From positions 1-38,068 of the IMG/VR virus record IMGVR_UViG_3300009164_000169: DNA of 38,068 nucleotides, one strand, 5' to 3'. Positions 25,401 to 37,531 of the stretch are shown one piece after another; positions within the stretch are counted from its first letter, which is position 1; every line of letters begins with the position of its first letter. The notes below the pieces were generated by a model. It made no database searches. It saw only the letters and a program-made list of their open reading frames with translations, and was not told where the DNA came from. The translations under genes and the position numbers were made by a program. This stretch comes from a virus.

Positions 25401-28400
25401 GAACATCATATTCGCCATCCGAAGCATCTGGGTATTGCTCAGACGCATAGAGTTTTTCAAAGTTATAGTTTTCTTCGTTAACCAAGTGCCGAGTAAAGAT
25501 ACTGTTGAGATATTCAATAAGACTACGAATTGCGCCAATACGATCAACAAACATACTTTGGCGAGGACGAATTCCTACACCGTATTTTAATCTATCAGGC
25601 AATGCTGGATCCGGAACAGGATTTCCTAATCGGTCTCTTCCTATATAGCTGTCAATTAATTTTTGTAATAAAGGACTATCAATTGACAATGTACTTCTTG
25701 GATCATTCTCTCTTAAAATTAACCACTCTGTATGTTTGTTAATATCGGAGCCCAGTGTATCCATCTCAACTGACAAGTGAATTCTTGAATCTTTTAGCGT
25801 AGGCTTGATGTTGGTTAACATTAACGCAGACTCTGAAATTACAGAAGCATACTTAATACCCTGTGCCTTAGGATCAACAATTAAGTTTGCAGTTTCAAAA
25901 GCACTTAATCGTCTTTCAGGATTAGAAGGCAAGTTTATTTTATTCTTAACCCAGAAATAATATACATTGGCAAAATTATTGCTTACAGGGTTGTAGACCT
26001 GTTTAATACTGATAACACTATTGTCAGAAAACTTAGGTTGCCCGCTAACACCCTGTGCTAGCCCTTCGTTGGTATCTGCTAGTGCAGCCCATTGACTAGG
26101 CAAATACTTAGACTTGACCCATTCATAAATGTCCACTGTACATCCTGGGAATAGTTTGCCCCAGTTGTTTCTACGGAATTCTAAGTCACCTTGCTCATAC
26201 TGGACATATTTGATACTACTTAGATCCCACCATAATTCGCCAACATGGTCATCTAACCAGTTTGTGTTTGTATCATTAACTGTTCCTGTAATACCTATAG
26301 AATACACAGCAGGGTCAAATACAGTTTTAAATTTAATTTCTTGATCAGCAATACCAGGAATACGTCCTTTGATAGGATCAATAATTTCTAAGTAGTCCAA
26401 TACTTGTTCTTCTTTACTGTCAATAGTAAAGATTCGATTTACTTTTCTTACATCAACAACTGGCTCTTGAACTCTTAATTGACTCCAAGAAATATCTGAT
26501 CCATTGAATACATAGACTTTACCCTTTTCAGCAGACCCCGGAGCACCAACTAGCACCGCATCATCTAGTGCCGATACTGCTAGCCCATATCCGTCGTTGT
26601 CAAGGACTACATCGTTGTTTAAACTTTGACCAAGTACAAACTTAGTATCTAATTTATTATAAACATATACTGACCCAGATGATTCTATATTTCCAGCAAA
26701 TACTGTAGTCTTACTATCAAATGTTGTTTTAGTATTAGCATTAAGAGAACGATCAAATGTTAGTCCCCTATCAATGCCTTGCCCTTGTGTACCAATAATT
26801 AAAGTATTGTTATTGTAGGCTAGAGAAACACCAAACCTTGTATCTGTTGAAAGATTTGGTGCTTTGATTGTTTGTAATGGTACATAGTCAGTTGAACTTG
26901 CATTTAATAATACATATACATACACACATTGCATATCGGGTGCTGATATAAAAAGTGTAGCACCAGTATCGTCAATCAACACTTGTTCGCCAAAATTACC
27001 ATCGTTATCGGGTGATATAATATCTTGAATTATGGAAACATTGTCACCATAATAAACATATACGTTATTACTTCCGGGGGCGCCGACAGCATAATGCACA
27101 CCGTCTTTGCTAGATGTAATACTTGTACCAAACGCACTTCCGGAAGTTAGTCCAGGAGAGTAAAGAACAGTAGGCACTAGTGAAAGATTATTAAAGTCGT
27201 ATACAAATACACGACCTTCTAAATTACTGTGGCCCGGAGAACCTACATATAATTTTTTGTCGCGCATACAAACAGCAGAACCAAATCTAACCGGAGCTGG
27301 AGGTCCTGAGGGATTAGTTAATGTAGTTGTTCCAGAGATTGTATTGTCACTTAAATTTAATGTAGATATCTGAACCATGCCGTTGTTAGATGCAAATCCC
27401 GGTGCTCCAACAATTATGTCTAATGTATTAGCATCGCTATCGTACACGGAGGTAGAGCAATAGCCAAATTCCGAAGTATCGGTACCACCTGTTAATGTTA
27501 TAGGAATAGATATTAATTTAACTAATTGGTTAGCATCACTTCCAAACTTTTTATAAACAACTACTTCGCCGCCGGTATATCCTACTGTAGTTTTATAGTA
27601 TGGAGATCCAACAATAACAAAGTTACCATCAGTGTTTGAAGAGATACTGTATCCGAACTGTTGATTGCGAGTAGTTAAAACTCCAACTTCAGTATTGGTA
27701 AATGTGAATCGGTCATACGCATCAATTTTTTCATACACTGACCATTGATCATTTCCATTGTTATCTACCCAAACTTTTTCTCCAAATACATAATGCTTGA
27801 GGACTTTGTTATCAGCAAGGGCGTCAAGATTTTCGTGTCTGGCAGAGTTAAACATGAAAAGCAATCCAACACTAGGAACAAACGTTGTTGACATTCCTGT
27901 TAATGTTGTGCGAACTTTAATTACATTATAATCAGATACAACTGAAACTTGATACACTCCATTAATTTCAGTACCAAATTGACTAATTGAAATTAAATCT
28001 CCTGGATTTAAATCATGCGGAACGTCTGTTGTAATTGTTAACTCAGTTCCGGGAATTGTAAGAACTGCGTCAATAACTCTAGGAGTTAGCAATGTATAAC
28101 GATACACATCCCAATCTTTATCATCTCGGAACCCTAACCAAATAGTGTCTCCATCATTTAATGCGCGGTTGTTAGCAATGTCAAGCAGACTAGACTTGCT
28201 AAATGCTGTTGCAGTAATGTCATCTAAGCGAACATACCCTGCTGTCGGTAGAATTGTTTCTGTTGGTAATTCATCAAGTGTTGTTGTAGAGAACGGTGCG
28301 TTGTTATAAAACTCAGGTTTGATTAACAAATCACTTTCTGTTTTGTATAATAAAAAGTCAGTAGGATTAATAGGACGTTGACTTACAAAACTAACTATCT

Positions 28401-31400
28401 GAGGATTCTCTTTAAATTTTTCTTCATTTAGTTCAAATTCTAAAATTTGTTCTGTGGCATAGGCGCCATAGGCACCTGTTCTAAATGCCCACTCTTCATT
28501 AAAATCAATGCTAGTTTCTAAACTGACAAGGCTGGCCTTATCCAGTCGATTAATTGTATTACGTGTTCCTTTTTCTTTTATAAATCCTTGATAAAATTTA
28601 TACTGAGTAGTTTGATCAGTAAAAATATTGTCAAGGTAAGTTCGTGGACTATACCCAATTAAATGCTGACTTAGTTTTTGTTGAGCAATATCAAAGTTAT
28701 CAATATCTGTGCTGTAAAAATCTTCAAACTGATTAATTTTTAAATCAAAGTTTGGTAATAGATCAGCAACTGGTTTATTACCTAACACTTGCCATTGTGT
28801 AAAATTAAATGTAGATTTACCTGCTTCTGAATTAATTGCGCTATAATATGTTCCGTTGTATCTTACAACATCTCCTGCGTCATAATCTGTGTACGCAGAC
28901 CAGTCAGTTATTTTTGCTTCATCATAGATAAATCCGGGACTGTTTAAACTTCCAGTCCACTCGGCAGTACGGAAACCTTTTAATTTAATTCTACGTTGAC
29001 GATAGCCCGACTCAATGTCATAGATAATGTCATTAAAGTAACTAGCATTATTAAGAATAATGTTGTGCTCTTTTTGTACAATATTCAATTGGGCAAAATA
29101 AATGCCATCACGTGTGTTAACTGTTTTAATAGTAAACACATTGTCAAGACGTTGCATACTAATTTGATTGCTTGGCATAATTGTGCCGTCAGCTTTTAAT
29201 ATACTATATTCATAAAAACGATTTAATATATTGTCAACAACTCCGTTGTCACTCTTAAATTTAAGAGCATTAGCAAATGGACTGATTGTAATAACACTGT
29301 CAGTATCCCATCCTTGACTAGACCAATATAAGAATTCTTTTGAAGCATAATTCCAATCAAGAATCTGTGACAAATCTTCTTGATATTCGTCAAATACAAA
29401 TCCTTGAACAGATAACCATTCAGCGTAGCCAACAATTACATCATACACTTCTTGTACTGTTTTAAAGACTGTACCATAAGGAACTAACGATGTAGCGGTT
29501 TCAAAACTTCTTGGCTTAATAACACTTACTCCGCCGTCAACTGGTAGCTTAGATAACTGAACAAAATAATTAGAATTAAATGTAGATCCAGATGTGTGAC
29601 TGGTCTTTACTCTATACCATCCATTATTATAATACACAACTTGTCCGGTTTGATAAAATCTTGCGCCAGTTGGGTTAATTGCTCCAACCTGAATAGGACG
29701 ATCAATCTCTTGGCCGCCGGATTGCCATTCTACATACGGCTCGCTCTTACCACCAACTGTAAGCGCAGAGTCAGTTGTTGTATATACTGGATTAAAAATT
29801 GTAAAATACGGATAAGTCTTATCATATCCCTTAAGAATAAATCCATCGGTAGTACGTTGAACAATTAATCCCGAGATACTGGCAACTTGTACAGGATTTC
29901 CTTGATTTAAAAATATCTGATAGTCTTCTGAATTTAAACTAACACCAGGATTTGATGTACTAGGATTAACAGAGTCAATAATAATTTCTAGTTTATCTTT
30001 AGATAAAAATCCGCCTGCTTTATGTAATAGTTGTAAATTTAAAGACGAAAGTTCTTCTTTAAGTTGACTAATAAAACTTTTACGTTCTTGTTTTCCTACT
30101 TCTACAAGAATTGGACTATAGCCCGCGGCAGTGACTTTTTCGTCGTTAACCACATCGCCGTAAATTGATAAATGCGTTGGATTTAAAAATGTTCCAGTAT
30201 CTGTATAAACGTATTGTCCAGCAACAGATTTTTTCATTCGACTTACGTCAAACATTAAACTAAAATAATCTGCCGGTAATGTTGTTGCCAATAAGATCTG
30301 TACGGCAAACGGCCATAGACTATTTCTTCTCCACGCAGACTCAACTGGGCCGCCGTCACCAAACACCCAACTATCAGTTGTACGAATTGGGTTAACACCT
30401 ATTGCAACATTTGCGTTATCAGGAGTTAAAAGATTTCCAGCACTATCAACTGGAATCATTTCTAACAATCCAGGACGAGAGTACATAGAGTTATATGTTT
30501 CTCCTGCCGGATCAGCAATCTTACCTTCAGATAAATCTTGCCACAACAATAAGTTATCAGATGTGTACGGAGCAGGACCATATACTTCTTGCCACCACAT
30601 TGGCTGAACAGGGAACCCCAACATTTCCCACGGATGAGTATGTGGTCGATCAGTGTCAAAGAAATATCTGTAAATACCTCTCCAGTTTCCTGGAATGCGG
30701 CGATTAATTGTAAAATTCTTAGCTGTAGAATAATTATATGTTTTTGAATTATCAACATCTATAGTTTCGTTTGTCTCATAATCAAAACCATAAAAGCCAG
30801 CCCACTTTAGAAATTCTTTTTCTAAAATTCCCATTACATCCGCATAACCGTAATTACTCTTCCTGAACACACCAGGTAGTACCGAGTTAATATCAATTAG
30901 ATCTGGATTGTAATCTACTTTGATGTTGTTGTAAACACGTTTTTCAAACTCTAAAAGAATATCGTCTCGGAAGTCTCCATACGCTAGAGTTATACTTCCG
31001 TCATGTCCTTCAATAACCATTTGAGGGCCATTGGCATACGTGTCATCGAGATACATACGTGGTTCAAATTTTGGATACAATCCTAACTTAGTCGGAGTGA
31101 ACGGAACAAAACATCCTACAGTACTGGCATAATCTTTAACAGTAATTGTATCACCTTTTGTTAAGACAATGTTTAAAATTACAATAGGAAGATAAGGATC
31201 AAATGTATAATCCTTTTTATATAAAAGTTGTGTTATTTCTCCGGTGCTTACGCTTGTATGATAAACTATCACTCCTCTAGAATTTAACTTGTCTAAAGAA
31301 AATTCACCGTTGGGCAACGAGTATTCGTTATTTCTAATATTAGAAACAGTATAATTTCTAGTAATAACATTAGCACCATACGGAAGCATATCACTATCAC

Positions 31401-34035
31401 TATAGGGATAATTTCCATCGCGAGTTAAATTTACATTGTGTAAAACAACATCCAGCGCATCAGCAGGAGTATATGTTTGTGTAAGGCTAGAAGCATTTTT
31501 TAATAATGTTAATTTAAATTGATTATATTGCCCACTAACTTTTCTTATAGATCTAACAACATCGTGCTCAGGATCACAAACAAAATAACTGGCAAAACTT
31601 AAAGGGTTTTTATTTGTGATTAAACGTGTGCCATATTGATTAAAATCTGGAATGTCTCGGATATTATTATGGCCAAAGAAATCTCCAACAAAATTGGGAT
31701 GACGATCAGCCGCAGACTTTGCGTGGTCGCTTAACTCACTTAGAGTAAATTGACCGTTAGGACCGTTTAATGGGTTATTAGTATAGCCAATAGATGTTTC
31801 ATAATATCCTGTGTCAGTAGGAGTTGCTCCAGAATAAATCTTAAAAGTTACATTGTCGTTAACTGATAAAGAATTATTAAATGTTACAAATAATCTATCA
31901 CGAGACGGCAATACTCTATAGTCAGTTACATTAAAGGCTTTTTTATTATTAACAAATACTTCAATATTAGGAGAAATAAATCCCGGATTTCTAATAGCGG
32001 TAATTTCAACATTTTTAGTTGCTTCTTCAATTACCTGGTATTGGATAATTGGAATAACATACTCTTTTGCTTCGGTCCAAACTGTAAGATATTTTTGTTC
32101 TGTATCGTTAACTTTTAAAAATCCAGAGTTAGTATAAACTGTAGAATTAACCTCGTTTACTAAATTTGTAAATGAGTCAGTCATATAATAGTTGTTAAAC
32201 AAGTAATATCCTTGATCAGCAACGTTTCTATATTCTAAAGGAAATCCTAGAACAGGATCACTAGCCCCAGAACCTACACTATAACCAAACATCTTTGTTC
32301 CAACAAAGTCACTGTTATAATATGTAGAATCAGAAAAACTTCTGCCTTCACTATCAAATACGTCAAACAGGGGCGCTTGGTTTAGTTTCGTTTTTTGTTG
32401 TGCTTTTACCCATGCTCCAACACCGTTAGTAATTGTATAATACCAACTTGTGCCAGCATTAGTTGCGCCATTAGTAACAACAACACTATCTTTTTCATAT
32501 ACTTGACTGTCTTCAACTTCAGCAAAATGAAGTCTAAAAGTGCCATCGTTATCAATAAACTCTGCCTTGTATACCTTATCTCTAACCAACGGATCTGTGT
32601 CAGCGGCAAATATAACACGCTGACCTTGTTCAACTAAATGTTGATCAACATAATATCCTATTTGTCCTTCGGCTTCACTAAACGCATCTGTAGTAATTGT
32701 ATCAATGTGATCAACGTTTAATTGCGATTGGCTTCCAAAATTGGACAATTGAATGTTTGGTTTAAATTCAATAATAGGTCGCTTTGCTCTGTATTGTTGT
32801 GGCAAGTTAACATCAGACTTATTTGCTGTTGCTGTTGCAATTAATACATCTTGATGGAACCAACGATTATATCGTGACCACGGATTTTTATCCTTGCTTA
32901 TTCTTGAAATAGTAATGTATTCAGGAACAATAGGAATAGTTAAAAAGTTATCAAACGGATACTGATCAAACGGACTAGCATCGAAGTCGTCATCAAGATA
33001 ATCTGTATATGCTTCCGGTGTTTGAAGTTCAGCAATATCAATTAATCGAATAGCGGCTCCTACTCCATCAACAATAAAATCTTTGCCGCTATATTTTTCC
33101 GGAATAACGTCACCAACAAAATGAACTTTCATTCCGTTAGTCAATACCACACCAGCATTAGTAGTGTAATTTTGTTTTCCTAAAACTTCTTTTTCAACGT
33201 TAATAACAGTATCTTCTGTTAAGGTCTTGACAACAATTTCTCCGCCTGTTAGAATATTGTCTTCGCCTACATAATACAATTTTTTAGGAGTATCGTCGGT
33301 GATATCAAGTATAACTTGTCCAACAGAAACACCGTTGTTAGATACAGTATCGTTATAAGCATCATCTGTGCCTTCACTACGTTTTGTTTTAATCCAGAAA
33401 TTATGTGTGCTATTAACATTGAAAATGTACTTTACGCCCCTATACAATGTCAACAATGGATTTGGTGTAAGGCCGTCTGGAGTTAATACAAAGTAAGTTT
33501 TTGTCAACGGATCATCAGATACGCTGTATGTACTTGCTGTATTTTTAGCAACACCAACAACAGGAATAGTATCCGGGCCTTGCGGTACCCAATAATACTG
33601 ATCAAAGTTTATAAACTTATCCCAATCAATGTGTGGGTCATAGCTGTAAAATTTTGGGCGAAATAGTCTGTCTAAATTATTAACAGGCGATCCGTCAAAT
33701 GCTAACTGATTAATTAAATCGTCATAGCTAAATGCTTTAGCAATTTTTTGATTTTTATCTTTAACAATTAATCCCGGCTCAAGTTGATATTTTTTTCTAA
33801 AAGGAAGAGCCTCAGGAATATAAAAATCTTTTGAAGGATTGTATGTTGGAGTAATTTTGCTACCAACCCAGCCGCTGATCTTTTCAATCTTAGCCGGTTG
33901 AATAAGTTGGTCTAATGTACCTGCTAAAAATTTTGTATTTTTATCTGTTCTAAAAACACCAGGAAGTAAATCTACACTACGACGATTGCCACCTGGATTG
34001 TTAACGTCAACAACATTAATAATACTGTTACCCAT
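19468..34035 (-). CDS. Giant baseplate/tail structural protein (4855 aa)
   Basis: A single open frame of 14.6 kb, about 530 kDa, in the slot where T4 carries gp7 after gp6. AGGGG precedes its ATG; it starts 3 bases after the gp6 stop. Visible regions: an N-terminal part starting [20 protein letters not shown]; a cupredoxin-like beta domain at about 185-261 that keeps the HNFWIK histidine but not the C/H/M ligands; [18 protein letters not shown] at about 1815, similar in type to a segment of gp7-like proteins; seven FG-GAP-like blades at about 2120-2515; two blocks of GxGY repeats (about 2915-2980 and 3285-3365); a nidogen-like segment at about 3790-3990 ([11 protein letters not shown]); and a C-terminus with [14 protein letters not shown] and [11 protein letters not shown]. 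No transmembrane segment, peptidase or lysozyme motif was seen. A gp7-related role is inferred from position and that one segment. Confidence 0.85.
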   Translation of the reverse strand: MGNSIINVVDVNNPGGNRRSVDLLPGVFRTDKNTKFLAGTLDQLIQPAKIEKISGWVGSKITPTYNPSKDFYIPEALPFRKKYQLEPGLIVKDKNQKIAKAFSYDDLINQLAFDGSPVNNLDRLFRPKFYSYDPHIDWDKFINFDQYYWVPQGPDTIPVVGVAKNTASTYSVSDDPLTKTYFVLTPDGLTPNPLLTLYRGVKYIFNVNSTHNFWIKTKRSEGTDDAYNDTVSNNGVSVGQVILDITDDTPKKLYYVGEDNILTGGEIVVKTLTEDTVINVEKEVLGKQNYTTNAGVVLTNGMKVHFVGDVIPEKYSGKDFIVDGVGAAIRLIDIAELQTPEAYTDYLDDDFDASPFDQYPFDNFLTIPIVPEYITISRISKDKNPWSRYNRWFHQDVLIATATANKSDVNLPQQYRAKRPIIEFKPNIQLSNFGSQSQLNVDHIDTITTDAFSEAEGQIGYYVDQHLVEQGQRVIFAADTDPLVRDKVYKAEFIDNDGTFRLHFAEVEDSQVYEKDSVVVTNGATNAGTSWYYTITNGVGAWVKAQQKTKLNQAPLFDVFDSEGRSFSDSTYYNSDFVGTKMFGYSVGSGASDPVLGFPLEYRNVADQGYYLFNNYYMTDSFTNLVNEVNSTVYTNSGFLKVNDTEQKYLTVWTEAKEYVIPIIQYQVIEEATKNVEITAIRNPGFISPNIEVFVNNKKAFNVTDYRVLPSRDRLFVTFNNSLSVNDNVTFKIYSGATPTDTGYYETSIGYTNNPLNGPNGQFTLSELSDHAKSAADRHPNFVGDFFGHNNIRDIPDFNQYGTRLITNKNPLSFASYFVCDPEHDVVRSIRKVSGQYNQFKLTLLKNASSLTQTYTPADALDVVLHNVNLTRDGNYPYSDSDMLPYGANVITRNYTVSNIRNNEYSLPNGEFSLDKLNSRGVIVYHTSVSTGEITQLLYKKDYTFDPYLPIVILNIVLTKGDTITVKDYASTVGCFVPFTPTKLGLYPKFEPRMYLDDTYANGPQMVIEGHDGSITLAYGDFRDDILLEFEKRVYNNIKVDYNPDLIDINSVLPGVFRKSNYGYADVMGILEKEFLKWAGFYGFDYETNETIDVDNSKTYNYSTAKNFTINRRIPGNWRGIYRYFFDTDRPHTHPWEMLGFPVQPMWWQEVYGPAPYTSDNLLLWQDLSEGKIADPAGETYNSMYSRPGLLEMIPVDSAGNLLTPDNANVAIGVNPIRTTDSWVFGDGGPVESAWRRNSLWPFAVQILLATTLPADYFSLMFDVSRMKKSVAGQYVYTDTGTFLNPTHLSIYGDVVNDEKVTAAGYSPILVEVGKQERKSFISQLKEELSSLNLQLLHKAGGFLSKDKLEIIIDSVNPSTSNPGVSLNSEDYQIFLNQGNPVQVASISGLIVQRTTDGFILKGYDKTYPYFTIFNPVYTTTDSALTVGGKSEPYVEWQSGGQEIDRPIQVGAINPTGARFYQTGQVVYYNNGWYRVKTSHTSGSTFNSNYFVQLSKLPVDGGVSVIKPRSFETATSLVPYGTVFKTVQEVYDVIVGYAEWLSVQGFVFDEYQEDLSQILDWNYASKEFLYWSSQGWDTDSVITISPFANALKFKSDNGVVDNILNRFYEYSILKADGTIMPSNQISMQRLDNVFTIKTVNTRDGIYFAQLNIVQKEHNIILNNASYFNDIIYDIESGYRQRRIKLKGFRTAEWTGSLNSPGFIYDEAKITDWSAYTDYDAGDVVRYNGTYYSAINSEAGKSTFNFTQWQVLGNKPVADLLPNFDLKINQFEDFYSTDIDNFDIAQQKLSQHLIGYSPRTYLDNIFTDQTTQYKFYQGFIKEKGTRNTINRLDKASLVSLETSIDFNEEWAFRTGAYGAYATEQILEFELNEEKFKENPQIVSFVSQRPINPTDFLLYKTESDLLIKPEFYNNAPFSTTTLDELPTETILPTAGYVRLDDITATAFSKSSLLDIANNRALNDGDTIWLGFRDDKDWDVYRYTLLTPRVIDAVLTIPGTELTITTDVPHDLNPGDLISISQFGTEINGVYQVSVVSDYNVIKVRTTLTGMSTTFVPSVGLLFMFNSARHENLDALADNKVLKHYVFGEKVWVDNNGNDQWSVYEKIDAYDRFTFTNTEVGVLTTRNQQFGYSISSNTDGNFVIVGSPYYKTTVGYTGGEVVVYKKFGSDANQLVKLISIPITLTGGTDTSEFGYCSTSVYDSDANTLDIIVGAPGFASNNGMVQISTLNLSDNTISGTTTLTNPSGPPAPVRFGSAVCMRDKKLYVGSPGHSNLEGRVFVYDFNNLSLVPTVLYSPGLTSGSAFGTSITSSKDGVHYAVGAPGSNNVYVYYGDNVSIIQDIISPDNDGNFGEQVLIDDTGATLFISAPDMQCVYVYVLLNASSTDYVPLQTIKAPNLSTDTRFGVSLAYNNNTLIIGTQGQGIDRGLTFDRSLNANTKTTFDSKTTVFAGNIESSGSVYVYNKLDTKFVLGQSLNNDVVLDNDGYGLAVSALDDAVLVGAPGSAEKGKVYVFNGSDISWSQLRVQEPVVDVRKVNRIFTIDSKEEQVLDYLEIIDPIKGRIPGIADQEIKFKTVFDPAVYSIGITGTVNDTNTNWLDDHVGELWWDLSSIKYVQYEQGDLEFRRNNWGKLFPGCTVDIYEWVKSKYLPSQWAALADTNEGLAQGVSGQPKFSDNSVISIKQVYNPVSNNFANVYYFWVKNKINLPSNPERRLSAFETANLIVDPKAQGIKYASVISESALMLTNIKPTLKDSRIHLSVEMDTLGSDINKHTEWLILRENDPRSTLSIDSPLLQKLIDSYIGRDRLGNPVPDPALPDRLKYGVGIRPRQSMFVDRIGAIRSLIEYLNSIFTRHLVNEENYNFEKLYASEQYPDASDGEYDVLVEDNIEKDAIATRYWRQAKFNFILKNGRIRDIEITDPGFGYGKFSGISTDEFGNFITWKGPVVNFLGDGTGAKVQTIIDISGSIIGVRIVSKGNGYNNLIGTARPHRVIVNLDDTVANRWSKYEWDYTTKTWTRVQTSSFDVTNYWKYIDWSAPGFVPQRTIVKTLQYTYQLPIISVNEGSYVRIDNPGDNKYIILQKLALSNQPGTFNREYNIVFKEKGTIQFLDTLWNNNTNNYGFDSAASWDQTPFSQSNEKELEYITSALVVDILNDDLQIYNNKLWFKAVKYALTEQKFLDWAFKTSFIFINHNAGALDQRPTYKLQNTSYYESYINETKPYHTKIRTFQSNYTASEFTSVVPTDFDMPSYYNTETKSFSVVSFGSPQLLQQPYKNWYNNYTFTVSNALIYSGGSGYRTAPEVKIVSAYGDPGFGATAEAFISLGEVTDIRITNPGQGYLCAPSVEFVGGGNVNVVPARAVARIANNKVRTNKLHIKLDRVSGYNEIGEKRTLDTFIGDDSTREFYLTWYPESNIENFTVKINGILVLPNTYTLENYTETDGYTKKRSKIILGVVPKNKDVVTVAYNKHLSIYNAVDRIRDYYQPVAGMPGNTATMLMSGLEYPGVTVDTLPFRNSAGWDTTGWASSTWDDYSLTAGYHSTYGSDVTTSYTLPYIPAVGQKLTIYTTDNVNGTVVTRRIDDPYYGTTASTNIYATTSTFIGNGIKNTVNVGTLLSTDTIVDFRLTTDDGSVTPSDLDIDTYIDGGTVDKRIARTLDDPRNNSIAGINIDGDGFVTPDNSHGPEENLPGRVSDTLGISVYTRPATSSATISSRKYIADGSNYVFDIGVRPASTASVQVLLGNTPMTWNLDYLVDFNTNQLNVFTVTNVVSTTTDVTGPYYTKTVIGPRREGNFENIIQDTGGNVDDFYQGPYPIGFEWNMFGTKFTELYVGTNGYLTFGGGTGLYTPVAVGVLPFPAIYAEYTDLWQGYGVNGQPLETGEEPGIFRATGTIGNFKYWRMRFQGSHYVKRNDTPTIPAYDYECTLYSDGTNQYVETIYETLFTGPGTGSDIGSVFGIANAGTIGNPGAGVIVSPSQIANNTSHVFYSTKNGGDWKYAGKGSFDPFKPQGLVQTISTSTPQVLSITSVGVGGTRMLESSSVTITGRELSFTEFEFESEYTTIQSEYVTLNGVSITNYIKKTSKNRGRIVIELPNELSIGDVLQVWFFAAPVKAFNEVNEQVFANLSNKERIFKLEPAPGKLAPLHNQAIVTYDGRRLLPPDIVYYVVANNQKTYPVIRGIDYGTVSANDVEVYVNGVKRFVGKDYQFREIKGTISFKAGKIVNGDAIAIVILAGHEYEINETANGTYLTLMRNVEQTGNDTLRVTTYNNHDGLGIRKERFSGNSSGRYLLSRAALNTDYVWVELNGRPLINEEDYKLDSDRMTVRLNVSLAETDDVVITSFDYGSHDLIGFRMFYDNFGRTHYKRLSGANVTELIADLNPSDESISVLDADKLTPPDLVNRIPGVILVDGERIEFYQMIGNRLTQLKRGALGTGIKDQHVAGSSVLDQGINQTIRIKDTPKTINISTTVTSTTSSFDVVSSPEIPDSSVTVSTTTFTSVVTRSYIDQGAILDYTFDLVNAVNYTTFLSFNSDTNYLWAGNNPTAGEVKWLAISEDSIGNKPRANTSWFTRLQTQVANRTSGTISLVAGPVVFDVNALYNGYKKEYETAFGIPLFGPRFVKNSQGTTSTVWYINVTATINPGYTFVPGSAVKLLWQNVSDAYVLNVPRTVVTTKLIPGKRQVTTSTQISTTGTSIWELTGIPFSGSENDLSRQASVYYQGRMLKHSLSEMRKQGTLTYDSGEVTSQGVFGDPIVSDEYRIKRYNDRYFLELFVPLDPTFIDNTGVSKQMESIVRVVYRGTEIWYDISSDKSLVDQTTEQVRFLRASPARLPDKYLYGQNTDSQPVLVTELGDTIDTESGEPFVGE

Positions 34036-34038
34036 TTA

Positions 34039-37000
34039 TTATACCCCTGAAGCAGTTGTTACGATTGGAGTTGAAAGTCCAAGTGCGCTTGATGTTATAG
34101 CATCAATAATTTCAATGTTGTCAACCGTTGCGGCATTAACAAATAGTTCGTTTGATTGGCATGACACTTCTAACAAACTTCCAAAAGAAGAATTAGATTT
34201 TGGTACAATTACAAAGTTTGTGATGTCTGGTGTTAATGAGTTCATTACGTAAGTTGAAAGTTCGCTAAAATAGAAAGGCTGGCCAAAGTCCCAATTTTCA
34301 ATAGCAAAGAAATTTTGTATTGCTGTAAAAATTCTAGACTTAAGATCGTTATCACTAACATTATAAGAGCTATTTCTAACTGCTTTAAAAGTTGCCTGTA
34401 ATGATAACGGTGCGTTTGAACCAAATAAAGGTTTGTACTTAATAGGTTGGAAAATAATTGTGTCGCTAATAGCCTTAATCTGTTCAAGAGCAGGAGAATA
34501 GTTTTCTTCTAAACTACTGCTAGTTGGAGGTGTTGGTTCTGTTCCAGCACCCGATACTAACCAATTTCTGTAGGAGGTGTCATATGTCTTAGTCAACATA
34601 AAAATGTCAATTAAGTTTGTCTTGCTAGGATCTAATCTACGATCGTCGCCGCTATTATGCTGATAATGGAATTTTAATCTATTGCGGCCCACAAATGCTA
34701 GATAGTTTGTTGCTAGTTCAAATGTATTTGTAACAGCAGACCATTTCTTAATAACATTAACGTCTGAATTATAAAAATAATATACAAGGCTAGAGTCAAA
34801 TTCTGTCACAACATCTTCATTGGGATAAGCTACCACTGTGTCTTCAGCAGGGTCAACTGGCATGTATTTCAAACCGTCATCTGACAATTTAAAATAAACA
34901 AAGTGATCTTTATATCCAGTATCTGCCGAAATAGCATCAGGCGCAACAATAGCAGTAAAGCTATCGGGGTCGTCTAATTGGCCATCATTTTGAGCATCAT
35001 AAAAACTAACTTTAACTTTTCTAGGATCTTGATAGCCATCTGGCTCAACTACTAAATCGTCAATTTCCCAAGCCAAATCAACTCCTAACGCAGAGTTAGA
35101 AGTATTACTACTGTTAATTCCCAACACGTTAATTTGATCTTTAATAACTTGTGAATTTACAAAGTCGTAATTTTTTTGACTCTTGTCAAAAAAGAACGAA
35201 GTTTCTTGTTCACTTTCAAACAGATATTCTGTTTTTCTATAATACACTTTGTAGCTCTTTCCTGTCCATTCAAACGCAATTAACCAACTAGAGTCTAGAT
35301 TCTGCGATGATGTATCTGCCTGATATAACAATGAGAAAGGGCTGTACAAATCTACGTCTGTTTCAGAAATAATAAACCACTGCCTTGTTTCTCTATCAAA
35401 ACTTAATCCAAAGTTTCTATAAGATACACATAGGTTAACAATTGCAGTTTCTAAACTGTATGACCAAACGTTAACAAGTTTTGGAATAATTTTAGTAGGG
35501 ACTGCGCCAGTAGGAATTGCGTTACTTAAAATAACTGGTCCAGTTCCGTCAATTAATTTTCCGTTGCCGCCGTTTGCGCCATCACCGATTACATTAACTA
35601 CTTTGGCCCAAATATATTTTGTAGCACCTGGGATATTAGCAGAATCTAATACAATCTTTCCGTTGTAAAAACTACGTGGATAAGTTTTTGTGGGATCAGC
35701 TAAGTCTTTCTTGTCGGAAGCAACAAATTTAACTAACGATCCAGCCGTTACATACTGTAAACTATTTCCACTGAAATATCCTGTTTGCTGAGCTTTTTTA
35801 CTAATAGAATCTTGAAAATATCCAGTAGTTTGATTTGTACTCTTTGTTACTAGATTCCATTCTGTTCCCAATACTGTAGCATCGGGGCGTGGCCATTCTT
35901 GATAATAGAAATTTCTCAGTCCGCTTGATGCGACTACTGTAGCGAGGTCACCCTTTAATACGCCATAAATTTCATTGCGACTAGTAAAAGTAAATTCAAT
36001 ATTTTCTTGTGTATTAGTTTTGTACAAGATTCCATCAGTACCAAAAATATTTGTACTAGAATACTTGCCGCTAACATCACTTAACTCGTAATACTTACTA
36101 ATACCACTTGAGGTTCTGTTGATACTTTTAACCTTAAGAATATCTGTACCAGCACTTAACGGACTAATATTGTAATCTTCAGCAGTAATCATGCGATTCT
36201 GCGTATAGTATGTTTGTGGTGCTTTTAGTTTAATGTCAGCACTTGACTCTGCTCCGCTACTATTGCTTACAGTATATTGTAAACTTAGCGTTAACGTTAA
36301 TATATGAGTCTGACCAATTTTATTTTGATAAGGAACACTAATTTGTATGCCGCGCATTTGGTCAGGTTTAATAACGTAGTTCAACCCGTTGCTCTGACGA
36401 TAGAACAAACGGAACGCTCCTTTTGGAAGATTTCCAAAGTTGCCATCAGCAAAGTTCAAATCAATTTGATCACTTTCTCTAGAAATAACCGCATATATGT
36501 TTCTACTTGAAGAATCTAAACTATTGTAAATTACGTTGTTGCCAGTTAAGCTAGGAACTTTTTCCCATTTAGTTGAATGAGTTCCGTTAGCATCTAACTG
36601 CCATAACCAAACATCATCATCGTTAATATCATTAACGTTAACAGCAACAATTTCATTTTCAGTTGGTGTTGAGATATCAAAAGAACTGGCCTTTAATGTA
36701 CCCTGACGGAAGCTAACAAAGAAGCCAGTATTTTGACTTCCGCTTCCTCTGCTGTCATTTTTAAATAACATGTTAAATTGACTTGCTGGGCGAGGTGTAT
36801 CTTCATATACATAACTCTTACCCGAGAATGTGCTACTAACAATTTCAAAAGGCATGTTTGTTCCGTCGATTGCTTTGTTGTATGAAAAGACTGGAACATC
36901 GGGATTGTTGGAATTAATAGTGTATTGTTCTGTATTAATACCGTCAATTACAGCACGGTCGTTTGGGCGGCCAAATGTAAAATTGCCGGGCATAGCAGAA

Positions 37001-37479
37001 TTAAGAATAGAAACAAACTGCTGATACCATTCACTGTTTGTGCTGTCATTCCATGTAATTGTAGTTTCTGATAGGTTAGTACCGTTGGTATCTAACACAT
37101 TATCTGTTGTATTAACCGCGGAAATCTTTAAAAATCCCTTGGCGGCAACGTTTCTTTTTGGATTATAATTGATTAGTTTAGCAAGACGTAGTATGCTTTC
37201 ACGACGCTCTGCTGTTTCTAAAAAGTTTTCTCTAGCGTTAAGATCAACACGGAAAGATAAGTTTTGACCTAGGTACGCAATAAGGTCAATAAGAGCAATA
37301 TACTCACTAGAATCAATGTAATCGTTAAAGTCTTCTGGATAATTTGCACGTAGATAATTGATCATCGTACGGCGTAGTGTTTCAAAGTCATACGACTTGA
37401 AATCCGCGTTACGGAAGCTTTGGTACAGTTTCTTCCAGTCTTCGGCGACTAAAAGTTTTGTATTTGTTGATGGTATCAT
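34039..37479 (-). CDS. 6: Baseplate wedge protein gp6-like, enlarged (1146 aa)
   Basis: T4 gp6 homologue, the protein that links wedges into the inner ring of the baseplate. The N-terminus matches in type: TLRRTMINYLRANYPEDFND, then IDLIAYLGQNLSFRVDLNAR and ETAERRESILRLAKLINYNP (residues about 36-110), followed by a baseplate-J-like region with GRPNDRAVIDGI, NFADGNFGNLPKGAFRLFYR and MITAEDYN. The C-terminal part (NDLKSRIFTAIQNFFAIENW, FYFSELSTYVMNSLTPDITN, then a Ser/Val-rich end) corresponds to the gp6 dimerisation domain. T4 gp6 is about 660 residues, so about 450 extra residues lie between, roughly 500-950, with YKVYYRKTEYLFESEQ-like beta strands. gp25 is upstream, as in T4-like tail modules. 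A late-promoter motif and hairpin precede the start. Confidence 0.9.
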   Translation of the reverse strand: MIPSTNTKLLVAEDWKKLYQSFRNADFKSYDFETLRRTMINYLRANYPEDFNDYIDSSEYIALIDLIAYLGQNLSFRVDLNARENFLETAERRESILRLAKLINYNPKRNVAAKGFLKISAVNTTDNVLDTNGTNLSETTITWNDSTNSEWYQQFVSILNSAMPGNFTFGRPNDRAVIDGINTEQYTINSNNPDVPVFSYNKAIDGTNMPFEIVSSTFSGKSYVYEDTPRPASQFNMLFKNDSRGSGSQNTGFFVSFRQGTLKASSFDISTPTENEIVAVNVNDINDDDVWLWQLDANGTHSTKWEKVPSLTGNNVIYNSLDSSSRNIYAVISRESDQIDLNFADGNFGNLPKGAFRLFYRQSNGLNYVIKPDQMRGIQISVPYQNKIGQTHILTLTLSLQYTVSNSSGAESSADIKLKAPQTYYTQNRMITAEDYNISPLSAGTDILKVKSINRTSSGISKYYELSDVSGKYSSTNIFGTDGILYKTNTQENIEFTFTSRNEIYGVLKGDLATVVASSGLRNFYYQEWPRPDATVLGTEWNLVTKSTNQTTGYFQDSISKKAQQTGYFSGNSLQYVTAGSLVKFVASDKKDLADPTKTYPRSFYNGKIVLDSANIPGATKYIWAKVVNVIGDGANGGNGKLIDGTGPVILSNAIPTGAVPTKIIPKLVNVWSYSLETAIVNLCVSYRNFGLSFDRETRQWFIISETDVDLYSPFSLLYQADTSSQNLDSSWLIAFEWTGKSYKVYYRKTEYLFESEQETSFFFDKSQKNYDFVNSQVIKDQINVLGINSSNTSNSALGVDLAWEIDDLVVEPDGYQDPRKVKVSFYDAQNDGQLDDPDSFTAIVAPDAISADTGYKDHFVYFKLSDDGLKYMPVDPAEDTVVAYPNEDVVTEFDSSLVYYFYNSDVNVIKKWSAVTNTFELATNYLAFVGRNRLKFHYQHNSGDDRRLDPSKTNLIDIFMLTKTYDTSYRNWLVSGAGTEPTPPTSSSLEENYSPALEQIKAISDTIIFQPIKYKPLFGSNAPLSLQATFKAVRNSSYNVSDNDLKSRIFTAIQNFFAIENWDFGQPFYFSELSTYVMNSLTPDITNFVIVPKSNSSFGSLLEVSCQSNELFVNAATVDNIEIIDAITSSALGLSTPIVTTASGV

Positions 37480-37481
37480 TT

Positions 37482-37502
37482 GCTATCTAACCCTTTGATA
37501 GC
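37482..37502 (-). promoter_or_regulatory. Stem-loop over the gp6 ribosome-binding site
   Basis: On the - strand GCTATC (37502-37497) pairs with GATAGC (37487-37482), leaving a 9-base loop that contains AAAGGG as the Shine-Dalgarno sequence. The ATG at 37479 follows the stem by two bases. The predicted late transcription start near 37498 falls inside the 5' arm, as at 2698-2725. Confidence 0.4.
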
Positions 37503-37503
37503 G

Positions 37504-37511
37504 TATTTATG
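37504..37511 (-). promoter_or_regulatory. Late promoter motif (CATAAATA on - strand)
   Basis: CATAAATA fits NATAAATA and lies in the 52-base gap between gp25 and gp6, the largest gap in the - strand block. Expected transcription start is near 37498, giving a leader of about 19 bases that keeps AAAGGG. It could drive the whole gp6-giant-fibre operon. Confidence 0.55.
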
Positions 37512-37531
37512 GCGCAGATAAACCAGGTATA

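Noticed and set aside
19468-34035. Several small + strand open frames inside the giant gene
   Set aside because: They have no ribosome-binding sites or recognisable products and are the expected shadows of a long AT-rich coding frame.
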